In this document: positions 1 to 6,102 of the stretch, piece by piece
Layout of the letters: every line of letters starts with the position of its first letter
Numbering within the stretch: position 1 is the stretch's first letter
Origin: Bacteroidales bacterium
Lineage (GTDB): Bacteria; Bacteroidota; Bacteroidia; Bacteroidales; UBA7960
Length of the DNA: 9,001 nucleotides
Direction of reading: 5' to 3'
NCBI GenBank assembly: GCA_003451785.1
Contig: DMJL01000103.1
Coordinates: 10,090 to 19,090, forward strand
Notes under the pieces: model-generated
Database searches by the model: none
What the model saw: only the letters and a program-made list of their open reading frames with translations
What the model was told of the DNA's origin: nothing
Made by a program: the position numbers and the translations under genes

Positions 1-242
1 TCTTTCTCCAGAATTGCAGCCACTATGGGTCCACTGCTCATAAATTCAGCAAGTCGCTCATAATATGTTTTGCCCTTGTGTGAAATATAAAATTGGGCTG
101 CCTCTTGATAGGACAATTTCAAATACTTCATAGCAGAAATCCTAAAGCCAGCTTCGTTGATTCGGGCAAGTATATGGCCTACAAATCCATGTTCTACAGC
201 GTAGGGTTTTATTAGTGTAAGTGTTATTCGACTTTTTTCCAT
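1..242 (-). CDS. ndk: Nucleoside diphosphate kinase, N-terminal part (cut by window edge)
   Basis: Ndk moves the gamma-phosphate from ATP to other nucleoside diphosphates through a phospho-histidine, balancing NTP and dNTP pools in the cytoplasm. Reading leftwards from the ATG at 242, about 80 codons are present. They start MEKSRITLTLIKPYAVEHG and end in a typical Ndk segment, EFMSSGPIVAAILEK. The catalytic histidine would lie beyond the window edge, so it cannot be checked. The Lys of the IKP motif (residue 12), which contacts phosphate, is present. The next residues are Tyr-Ala-Val, where most family members have Asp-Ala/Gly-Val, an unusual change at a well conserved spot. The gene is divergent from the phosphoesterase gene to its right. 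No Shine-Dalgarno is visible before the ATG, as is usual in Bacteroidota. Family identity is very likely; the function of the complete protein is inferred. Confidence 0.93.
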   Translation of the reverse strand, partial: MEKSRITLTLIKPYAVEHGFVGHILARINEAGFRISAMKYLKLSYQEAAQFYISHKGKTYYERLAEFMSSGPIVAAILEK

Positions 243-671
243 ATAGACAAATATTTCGATTTATAACGATTGAGTAAATTGAAACAATCTCTTCCTGCAC
301 CATTATATGAAATAACTGAATATTAAAAATTCCCGAGTTGCAAGATTTAATTCGGCCAATGGTTAAGTCCTTTATTATCGCTTAATTTAGCCATACATTC
401 ATTAACAAAATAATTGTTACATAAGTACTTATACGCTATGCGCACATCGTTTTGCAAAGATTGCTAATTGTGCTTTTTAGCGTTTCTTTTGATTCCACTA
501 TGCGCTAATAGCCATATTTGTTCTCCATAACCAGTTAATATAGAAATTATTACGAAACAAAAAGTGGTTTCATATAAGGCAAAAACAATCTCTGCAATTC
601 TGCAAGTCGGCTAAACTCCATCAAGTTCGCATTTTAACATCTAAATGTAAGCATATTCTTCTTATCCAAAT
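243..671. other. Gene-free divergent intergenic region between ndk and the NrnA-type gene
   Basis: About 430 AT-rich bases separate two divergent genes. I see no open frame of credible length and no RNA gene. The region should hold the ndk promoter, but I found no full TAnnTTTG element facing leftwards; only one-off matches occur. It contains a perfect 12-base palindrome at 421-432 and an 8-base direct repeat CTATGCGC at 436-443 and 498-505. No T-rich terminator hairpin was seen, which is expected between divergent genes. Confidence 0.6.
421..432. repeat. Perfect 12-base palindrome ATAAGTACTTAT
   Basis: ATAAGTACTTAT equals its own reverse complement. It lies in the divergent ndk/phosphoesterase intergenic region, about 180 bases upstream of ndk and about 290 bases before the probable phosphoesterase start. 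A palindrome of this size can be an operator for a dimeric regulator, but nothing here identifies a binding protein, and AT-rich DNA produces such words by chance fairly often. Confidence 0.5.
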
Positions 672-699
672 TTTGCTTTGTGCATTTTTTATAACTTTG
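671..699 (+). promoter_or_regulatory. Putative Bacteroidota-type promoter of the nrnA-gldI-like cluster
   Basis: TAACTTTG at 692-699 fits the Bacteroidota -7 element TAnnTTTG exactly. TTTTG at 671-675 can act as the -33 element; its 16-base spacer is slightly shorter than the usual 17-23. Transcription would start near 705, just before the TTG codon at 721. The -7 word therefore lies inside the longest possible reading frame of the next gene, which argues that translation begins downstream of it. This is a sequence match only. Confidence 0.5.
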
Positions 700-720
700 T
701 CTCCCGAAAAACCACAAGCA

Positions 721-1734
721 TTGAACAACGATTCATTAAATCGGCTTAAGACTTTAATTTCAAACAAGACGCATAGAGTATGTATTCTATTGCATACCAA
801 CCCCGATGGAGATTCTGCCGGTTCATCCTTAGGTCTTTACGGATATTTGAAAAAGGAAGGATTCATAGAAGTTGATGTAGTTTCGCCCGATGAGCTTCCA
901 GCTTTTTTAAAATGGATGCCGTGGACTGAGGTTGTAACTTTTGCAAATGAAAATCCTGAGCTTGCAAAGCAAAAAATTTTGGATGCAGATATTATCTTCT
1001 GTTTGGATTTTAATGGGTATAATCGGGTTAATAGTCTCGAAACCACGCTGAGCAACGCACCTGGTCTGAAAATACTCGTGGATCACCACCCAAACCCTTC
1101 GTCTGGTTTTAATCTGATATTTTCGGAAATCCACATAAGCAGCGCATCCGAGCTATTGTATAAACTCATAGCTGCTCTGGGTGATGAAAGTAAGATTGAC
1201 AAGCCAATTGCTGAATGTTTGTATTCGGGCATAATTACAGATACCGGTTCGTTTAGCTATGGGTGCAATAATCCGGAAACTTACCAAATTACATCTAAGT
1301 TGATTGCACTTGGGGTAGATGGCGAAGCGATACACAATTTGATATACAATACCAATACCTTTTCGCGAATGCGTCTTTTGGGGCACTGTTTAGGGGAGAA
1401 ACTCGAAATTGTTGAACCAGGAAATGCTGCCTTTATCTCATTAACACAATCAGAATTATCGAATTTTGACCATCAGAAGGGTGATACCGAAGGTTTTGTA
1501 AATTACGCATTGAAAATACAAGGTATTCGGTTAGCTGCAATTTTTATTGAGAAAAAAGATCATATCAAGATTTCTTTTCGCTCGGTTGGCAATGTGGATG
1601 TAAATCTTTTTGCGCGCGAATTCTTCTCAGGAGGCGGCCACAAAAATGCATCGGGAGGCAAAAGTGTTGAAAGCCTTTCGGATGCAGTTTTAAAATTCAA
1701 AAATCTGGCAAATAGTTTTATTTCAAGGTTTTAA
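721..1734 (+). CDS. nrnA: DHH-family phosphoesterase, bifunctional oligoribonuclease/PAP phosphatase (NrnA type)
   Basis: Proteins of this family degrade very short RNA oligomers and often dephosphorylate 3'-phosphoadenosine 5'-phosphate, using Mn2+ in the cytoplasm. Numbering from the TTG at 721 gives 337 residues, the usual family length. The DHH domain shows NPDGD (Asp29, Asp31), CLDFN (Asp96), DHH at 121-123 and TDTGSF (Asp174). The C-terminal DHHA1 domain carries GGGH at 304-307. All metal-binding motifs look intact. No in-frame ATG exists near the start. The frame is open from a TTG at 673, with another TTG at 697. I prefer 721 because a promoter-like -7 element lies at 692-699, and the family normally begins only about 25 residues before the NPDGD motif. 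The next gene starts five bases after the stop, so the two probably share a transcript. Family assignment is firm; whether it acts mainly as nanoRNase or on PAP cannot be decided from sequence. Confidence 0.93.
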   Translation: MNNDSLNRLKTLISNKTHRVCILLHTNPDGDSAGSSLGLYGYLKKEGFIEVDVVSPDELPAFLKWMPWTEVVTFANENPELAKQKILDADIIFCLDFNGYNRVNSLETTLSNAPGLKILVDHHPNPSSGFNLIFSEIHISSASELLYKLIAALGDESKIDKPIAECLYSGIITDTGSFSYGCNNPETYQITSKLIALGVDGEAIHNLIYNTNTFSRMRLLGHCLGEKLEIVEPGNAAFISLTQSELSNFDHQKGDTEGFVNYALKIQGIRLAAIFIEKKDHIKISFRSVGNVDVNLFAREFFSGGGHKNASGGKSVESLSDAVLKFKNLANSFISRF

Positions 1735-1739
1735 CTACT

Positions 1740-2273
1740 ATGGTAAAGGATTGGCATATTTTGTTTTTGATGTTAATAAGCCTTATGACCTCTTGCGGAG
1801 CACCCAATAGGGAAAATCAGCCCATTGGCGATAAGCAGTTGCGCAACTATCTGGAATCTGCCAATAGGATATTAATAGAGAGCGAGCGACAAGAAATTGT
1901 GGATATGATAGCGCGTCATAATTGGCAAATGCAAGAATCGGAAACGGGATTGTGGTATCAGATATACGCAAGGGGGACTGGTCGTAGAGCCAATCCCGGC
2001 GATATTGCTGTTATCCATTACAGCATAAGCCTTGCAACTGGTGATTTGATTTATTCTAGCAACCCGCAAGAGCCTAAGCAGTTTCGTGTTGGTAAAGGGG
2101 GCGTTGAAACCGGTTTGGAAGAAGGTATTTTAAAAATGAGTATAGGCGATAAAGCGCGATTTGTATTACCTTCGCACCTTGCTCACGGTGTTCCAGGAGA
2201 TGGTGCAAGAATACCGGCAAGAGCTACTATTGTTTATGATGTAGAGCTTTTGGATTTATTGAATGCTCAATAA
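1740..2273 (+). CDS. FKBP-type peptidyl-prolyl isomerase-like lipoprotein (GldI-like)
   Basis: This 177-residue protein starts with a lipoprotein signal peptide: Lys3, a hydrophobic stretch at about 7-17, and the lipobox LMTSC with Cys19 as the acylated residue. It should therefore sit on a membrane facing the periplasm. Residues from about 70 to 171 form one FKBP-like domain. Several residues that line the FKBP pocket differ: the VIPGW tryptophan is Leu (GVETGLE), the VFDSS Phe-Asp pair is Ile-Tyr-Ser, and the AYG tyrosine is His149. Prolyl isomerase activity may thus be weak or absent. Size, lipidation, degenerate domain and place directly after the NrnA-type gene (five-base gap) resemble GldI, a lipoprotein needed for gliding and type IX secretion in Flavobacterium. 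The orthology is inferred; no other gld genes are in view. No terminator was seen after the stop. Confidence 0.88.
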   Translation: MVKDWHILFLMLISLMTSCGAPNRENQPIGDKQLRNYLESANRILIESERQEIVDMIARHNWQMQESETGLWYQIYARGTGRRANPGDIAVIHYSISLATGDLIYSSNPQEPKQFRVGKGGVETGLEEGILKMSIGDKARFVLPSHLAHGVPGDGARIPARATIVYDVELLDLLNAQ

Positions 2274-2537
2274 TGGTTTCAAAAAACGCTAATAATTATT
2301 AATAAAATAGTTACAGCTACAACATCAATGAAAATGTATTCATCAAAGGGATTATTTCTCACAAAGCATTACATTTTTTGAACTGAAAAACCCTTGCAGC
2401 ATTCTCAACAACAAAGAAAATAGCATAGTTACATAAAAGCAAAATCAATTCACAGCGAGCATGATTCGCAATACAGAACAAAGCGGATGAAATTTATCGT
2501 GCAAATTCATTCCAACTTCAATTTTAATTAACCACGA
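2274..2537. other. 264-base gap between the two FKBP lipoprotein genes
   Basis: This AT-rich gap has no credible open frame, no T-tailed hairpin and no full TAnnTTTG element. The best near match is TACATTTT in the middle of the gap, which lacks the final G and a clear -33 partner. The downstream lipoprotein gene may be transcribed by read-through from the cluster on its left or from a promoter I cannot recognise. Confidence 0.5.
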
Positions 2538-3428
2538 ATGAAAACTTTGAAATTTTTTGTAGTAATCTTAGCTACAGCGTTTTTAGCTTCATGTGCATTA
2601 AACCCATTTAACAGATGGAAAACCACCGAAACCGGTATTGAATATAGGTTTCATGAAAATGTAAGGGATAGCAGAGCACCAGAAGTTGGTAATTTGCTCT
2701 CATTGCAACTGGTTTATCGCGATGCGAAGGACACTGTTTTGATGGATACCAGAATGATGGGTATGCCATTTATTTTAGAATTTATCGAATCTCAGTATCC
2801 TGGAGATATTTATGAAGCTTTGGGTATGATGACTGTAGGGGATAGCGCATCTTTTAAAATCGATGCAACCCAGTTCTTCACTGTAACTGCCGGTGCTCCT
2901 GAGGTTCCTGAATTTATCGAAGCCGGATCGAAACTTACTTTCGATATCAAACTTGTAAATGTATTTACCCCAGAAGAATATCAAGCAGAGCAACTTAGGT
3001 TGGAAGAAGAAAGACAAGCTAAGAATATTGAGCTTCAAAGAGCCGAATTGGACAAACTTGCTGCATATCTTGAGGAAAATAATATTACAGCTGCTCCACG
3101 CGGAAGTGGTTTGATTTACATTGAAACTACTGCTGGAACAGGTGCAACACCTGCAGCAGGCAAAACAGTTTCGGTGCATTATGAAGGTCGTCTGTTGGAT
3201 GGAACAGTTTTCGATTCCAGCCGCGAGCGAGGACAGCCTATTGAGTTTGTACTTGGGCAAGGAAATGTTATTCCGGGCTGGGACGAAGGTATCGGTCTTA
3301 TGAGGGTTGGCGGTAAGGCACAACTCATAATTCCTTCCAATCTTGCTTATGGCGAGATGGGTGCACCCGATAGAATTCCTCCTTTCTCCACCTTGATTTT
3401 TGATGTTGAACTAATGGGAATTAATTAA
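2538..3428 (+). CDS. Two-domain FKBP-type peptidyl-prolyl cis-trans isomerase lipoprotein
   Basis: This 296-residue protein is predicted to speed proline isomerisation during folding of exported proteins. A lipoprotein signal peptide with lipobox LASC (Cys19) places it on a membrane in the periplasm. Residues about 32-143 form a divergent FKBP-like domain with an insertion, where a canonical pocket is not recognisable. Residues about 145-182 are rich in Glu, Gln, Lys and Leu and should form a long helix linking the domains. Residues about 190-296 are a canonical FKBP domain with its pocket residues kept: Tyr215 (HYEG), Phe225-Asp226 (VFDSS), Phe237, Val244-Ile245 and Trp248 (VIPGW), Tyr271 (AYG) and Phe288. 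The ATG is preceded by A/T-rich sequence without Shine-Dalgarno. A strong terminator follows. FkpA or Mip from other phyla also join a helix to one FKBP domain, but here an extra N-terminal domain is present. The C-terminal domain probably carries the activity. Confidence 0.93.
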   Translation: MKTLKFFVVILATAFLASCALNPFNRWKTTETGIEYRFHENVRDSRAPEVGNLLSLQLVYRDAKDTVLMDTRMMGMPFILEFIESQYPGDIYEALGMMTVGDSASFKIDATQFFTVTAGAPEVPEFIEAGSKLTFDIKLVNVFTPEEYQAEQLRLEEERQAKNIELQRAELDKLAAYLEENNITAAPRGSGLIYIETTAGTGATPAAGKTVSVHYEGRLLDGTVFDSSRERGQPIEFVLGQGNVIPGWDEGIGLMRVGGKAQLIIPSNLAYGEMGAPDRIPPFSTLIFDVELMGIN

Positions 3429-3465
3429 TCCTAAGCAGCATTTCTGTTTCGGAAGAAATTGCAAG

Positions 3466-3510
3466 TTGCCGTGGATTAGCATATTGGATGCTGCCACGGC
3501 AATTTTTTTT
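3466..3510 (+). terminator. Intrinsic terminator after the FKBP lipoprotein gene
   Basis: The arms TTGCCGTGG (3466-3474) and CCACGGCAA (3494-3502) pair perfectly over 9 bases and are followed by eight T at 3503-3510. Inside, AGCAT (3478-3482) and ATGCT (3488-3492) form a second 5-base stem around the loop ATTGG, so the hairpin is long and stable. It starts 37 bases after the stop codon and separates the left cluster from lgt. Confidence 0.92.
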
Positions 3511-3515
3511 AATTG

Positions 3516-3546
3516 TTTTGTATTTTTAGCCTATCGGTATTTTTTG
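3516..3546 (+). promoter_or_regulatory. Possible lgt promoter (near-consensus)
   Basis: TTTTG at 3516-3520 followed after 17 bases by TATTTTTTG at 3538-3546 resembles the Bacteroidota -33/-7 pair, but the -7 word has one base too many between TA and TTTG. A start near 3553 would leave a short leader before the ATG at 3569. A promoter is expected here because a strong terminator lies directly upstream, but the match itself is imperfect. Confidence 0.35.
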
Positions 3547-3568
3547 TTAATACTTAAAACAAGCGAAC

Positions 3569-4384
3569 ATGACACTTTTGCAAATCACTTGGGATGTAAG
3601 TCCTGTATTATTCAGTTTAGGACCTCTTTCTGTAAGATGGTATGGTTTGTTTTGGGCACTCTCCTTTTATTTGGGCTATGAGATGATTTCTCGAATGTTC
3701 AAAAAAGAAGGTGTGCCAGTTGCACAAGCCGACAGATTGCTGATTTACATAGCGTTGGGTAGCATAATTGGGGCAAGATTGGGGCATTGTTTCTTTTACG
3801 ATTTTACCTACTTTATTAATAATCCCATCGAAATTTTCAAGATATGGCAGGGTGGTCTGGCCAGTCATGGGGGAGCAATTGGAATACTCATAGCATTATA
3901 CCTATATCAAAGGAAACCAGGCAATAAGTCTTTTGTGTGGCTACTCGATAGGTTGGTAATACCCATTTCTTTGGGAGCATTTTTTATACGAATGGGAAAT
4001 TTAATGAATTCCGAGATTTACGGTTATGAAACTACCCTACCTTGGGGCTTCATCTTTGTAAGTGCCGGAGAAACCGTTGCCAAACATCCAACCCAATTCT
4101 ACGAAGGAATACCCTACTTGCTGTTATTCGTTGCATTGGGCTGGCTATACCTGAAAAAACGGGATAAATTGCGCCCCGCATTTCTGCTTTCGCTTTTTGC
4201 AATTGTTATGTTTACAGTGAGATTCTTAGTGGAGTTTGTAAAACTCGATCAGTCAGCATTCGAGGCTGGAATGGTGCTCAATATGGGGCAACTATTGAGT
4301 CTGCCAATACTCATTGCCGGAATTATTGTTATGATTTTGATAATGCATAGACCACTGGTGCAAGAGAAATTGCCCAAGAAATAA
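3569..4384 (+). CDS. lgt: Prolipoprotein diacylglyceryl transferase
   Basis: Lgt moves diacylglycerol from phosphatidylglycerol to the lipobox cysteine of prolipoproteins in the inner membrane, the first step of lipoprotein maturation. The 271 residues hold several hydrophobic segments, roughly at 11-38, 56-76, 96-114, 127-141, 180-196, 203-222 and 237-259, fitting the seven-helix Lgt fold. Key positions match: Tyr25 (RWYG), His100 in ASHGGAIG, the signature RMGNLMNSEIYG with Arg141, Asn144 and Gly152, HPTQFYE at 173-179, and Arg218/Glu222 in RFLVEF. These correspond to the essential Tyr26, His103, Arg143, Asn146, Gly154, Arg239 and Glu243 of the E. coli enzyme. Both lipoproteins encoded just upstream are expected substrates. 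The gene appears to be its own transcription unit, set between two terminators, and is convergent with the methylase gene eight bases further on. Confidence 0.97.
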   Translation: MTLLQITWDVSPVLFSLGPLSVRWYGLFWALSFYLGYEMISRMFKKEGVPVAQADRLLIYIALGSIIGARLGHCFFYDFTYFINNPIEIFKIWQGGLASHGGAIGILIALYLYQRKPGNKSFVWLLDRLVIPISLGAFFIRMGNLMNSEIYGYETTLPWGFIFVSAGETVAKHPTQFYEGIPYLLLFVALGWLYLKKRDKLRPAFLLSLFAIVMFTVRFLVEFVKLDQSAFEAGMVLNMGQLLSLPILIAGIIVMILIMHRPLVQEKLPKK

Positions 4385-4392
4385 CAAAGGAG

Positions 4393-5112
4393 TTATCCAA
4401 TCAAAAATATGCTCGTCCTCTTGTTTAGGTCGGGCATATTTTTTTTCCACGCATTTATAGTTTGTGTTTTGATGTATTCCGAATCTAATGTAATATCACA
4501 AGCTATACACAAGCGAGTTTGGGGATTTAGTACCGCTACAATATCGCTCAACAGTTGGTTGTTGCGAAAAGGTGTTTCCATGAAAATCTGGGTTTGCTTA
4601 GATTGCTTCACTAAACCTTCTAATTGTTTGAGCGATTTTACCCGTTCTTCTTTTTGTATTGGCAAATAGCCATGAAAAGCAAAACTCTGACCGCTAAAAC
4701 CCGATGCAATCAATGCCAATAAAATGGACGAAGGCCCCACCAACGGCTGCACTATTATGGAGTTTTCATGAGCAAAGGCAACCAAATTACTCCCGGGGTC
4801 GGCTATGCAAGGACATCCGGCCTCCGACATAAGACCAATATCCACGCCGTTTCTCCATAATTCTAAAATTCGGCTGTAATCAAAAACAGGGCTGTGCTTG
4901 TCAAACTCAAACATCATGGTATCATCGAACGAAGCAGTATAGCCCACCGATCTAAGAAAACGACGCGCACTTCTCAAGTTTTCTACTACAAAAACTTTAC
5001 ATTGAATTATTGCCTGTAGATTGGCTGAAGGCAAAACCTTAGTGGGATCATTACTTCCCAATGTGGTTGGGATAAGCACCAATTTTCCTAAGGGTTGACT
5101 TATAGTATGCAT
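4393..5112 (-). CDS. RsmI-like SAM-dependent methyltransferase (tetrapyrrole methylase superfamily)
   Basis: This 239-residue protein belongs to the SAM-dependent methylase group that includes RsmI, which 2'-O-methylates C1402 of 16S rRNA. Shared motifs are SEAGCPCIADPGSNLV at 96-111 (RsmI: DAGTPxISDPG), the VGPSS cofactor loop at 125-129 followed by ALIASGF, FHGYLP, and METPFRN at 179-184 (RsmI: YESPHR). It differs at the N-terminus, with LIPTTLGSNDP where RsmI has TPIGNLxD, and it lacks the EDTR motif; ENLRSARRFL stands in its place. It is also shorter than a typical RsmI of about 280 residues. I take it as a Bacteroidota paralogue of RsmI; its substrate is unknown. It is the last gene of a leftward three-gene unit, its ATG lying one base after the dehydratase stop, so translational coupling is likely. 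Its 3' end overlaps the lgt terminator. Confidence 0.87.
   Translation of the reverse strand: MHTISQPLGKLVLIPTTLGSNDPTKVLPSANLQAIIQCKVFVVENLRSARRFLRSVGYTASFDDTMMFEFDKHSPVFDYSRILELWRNGVDIGLMSEAGCPCIADPGSNLVAFAHENSIIVQPLVGPSSILLALIASGFSGQSFAFHGYLPIQKEERVKSLKQLEGLVKQSKQTQIFMETPFRNNQLLSDIVAVLNPQTRLCIACDITLDSEYIKTQTINAWKKNMPDLNKRTSIFLIG
4403..4446 (+). terminator. lgt terminator, embedded in the 3' end of the convergent methylase gene
   Basis: AATATGCTCG (4406-4415) pairs with CGGGCATATT (4431-4440) with a single U-G wobble. CCT/AGG (4417-4419 with 4427-4429) adds to the stem, and eight T run from 4439 to 4446. The A run at 4403-4405 lengthens the pairing. It begins 19 bases after the lgt stop. 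The whole hairpin lies inside the coding sequence of the leftward methylase gene, covering most of its last 18 codons. On the minus strand the same hairpin is followed by five T. Confidence 0.87.
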
Positions 5113-5113
5113 T

Positions 5114-6097
5114 TTACCTGCTATTAGGTTGACTACTCAGCCAGGGCAGTCTGTTCAAATCTACATTACCCCCCGATAAAATAAGTCCTACTTTTTTGTT
5201 TCGAAAAAAGGATTCGTTTTCCATCATAACCGCCAAAGGCAAAACCCCACTGGGTTCTACCACTATTTTCATCCGCTCCCAAATAAGTTTCATTGCAGAG
5301 ATGATAGTATCTTCCTTTGCAGTAAGTACAATGCTTACACCATTTTTTATTATTGGCCAAGTTTTATCTCCCAAAGATGTAAGCAGACCATCGGCAATAG
5401 TCTTGGGGTTGAGAGAAGGCACAAATTTCCCAAGATTGAATGATTGAAATGCATCGTTGGCTTGCTCAGGCTCTGCTGCAATCACCTTGGTTGAGGGCGA
5501 AAAATATTTGGTTGCCAAAATTGTTCCGCTCAACAATCCACCACCACCTACAGGTGCAATAATAAAATCTAAGTCTGGATGTTCGGCAATGAGTTCCATG
5601 CAGGCAGTGGCTTGCCCGGCAATAATGTTGTAATCGTTGAATGGATGGATGAAAATTGCACCTGTTTCTTGCTGCACTTGGCTTAGTGTTTCTTCTCGGG
5701 CTGCTAATGTTGGATTACAAAAGGTAATTTTTCCGCCATATCCTTTCACTGCTTCAATCTTCACCTTACTGGATGTGTTGGGCATCACAATATGTGCTTG
5801 AATCCCGCGCAAACGGGCTGCAAGTGCCAAAGCCTGAGCATGATTGCCCGAAGAGTGAGTGCAAACTCCTTTTTTTGCATCCAGCGAGTCTAAGCAAGAT
5901 ATAGCATGACTTGCCCCTCTAAACTTGAATGCACCACCCTTTTGAAAATTTTCACATTTAAAAAAAATGGATGTATCTAAAAGGCTATTGAAAGTTTTGC
6001 AGGTAAGTATGGGAGTTGTATTGATGTAAGGTTTTATTAAAAGTTGAACACTTAATAGCTCTGACTTCCCAGGCACTTGTGATAGCGATTTTGACAT
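5114..6097 (-). CDS. PLP-dependent threonine/serine dehydratase (or serine racemase-like enzyme)
   Basis: This fold-type II PLP enzyme should deaminate threonine to 2-oxobutanoate or serine to pyruvate; some close relatives racemise serine. From the ATG at 6097 it has 327 residues. The PLP lysine is Lys58 in AFKFRGA (usually SFKxRGA). Ser83 in SSGNHAQA matches the catalytic serine of serine racemase, GGGG at 184-187 is the phosphate-binding loop, and LSGGNVDL sits at 307-314. Glu209, Ala213 and Asp215 match the cation site of serine racemase and related dehydratases. There is no C-terminal ACT regulatory domain, so it is the short catabolic type rather than the isoleucine-regulated biosynthetic IlvA. 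A TTG at 6106 could add three residues and would overlap the phosphatase stop; I prefer the ATG five bases after that stop. Substrate preference cannot be told from the sequence. Confidence 0.92.
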   Translation of the reverse strand: MSKSLSQVPGKSELLSVQLLIKPYINTTPILTCKTFNSLLDTSIFFKCENFQKGGAFKFRGASHAISCLDSLDAKKGVCTHSSGNHAQALALAARLRGIQAHIVMPNTSSKVKIEAVKGYGGKITFCNPTLAAREETLSQVQQETGAIFIHPFNDYNIIAGQATACMELIAEHPDLDFIIAPVGGGGLLSGTILATKYFSPSTKVIAAEPEQANDAFQSFNLGKFVPSLNPKTIADGLLTSLGDKTWPIIKNGVSIVLTAKEDTIISAMKLIWERMKIVVEPSGVLPLAVMMENESFFRNKKVGLILSGGNVDLNRLPWLSSQPNSR

Positions 6098-6102
6098 AAT
6101 AA

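Noticed and set aside
445..474. Nine-codon frame MRTSFCKDC beginning at the ATG at 438 in the ndk divergent region
   Set aside because: Too short and without any context that would suggest translation.
2775..3323. A 182-codon open frame on the minus strand, antisense to the two-domain FKBP gene
   Set aside because: Its translation is rich in Cys, Ser and Asn without any recognisable motif, and it lies wholly opposite a clearly coding gene; it is a shadow frame.
3466..3681. A 71-codon plus-strand frame across the terminator and the start of lgt
   Set aside because: It covers a strong terminator and overlaps lgt in another frame; not a gene.
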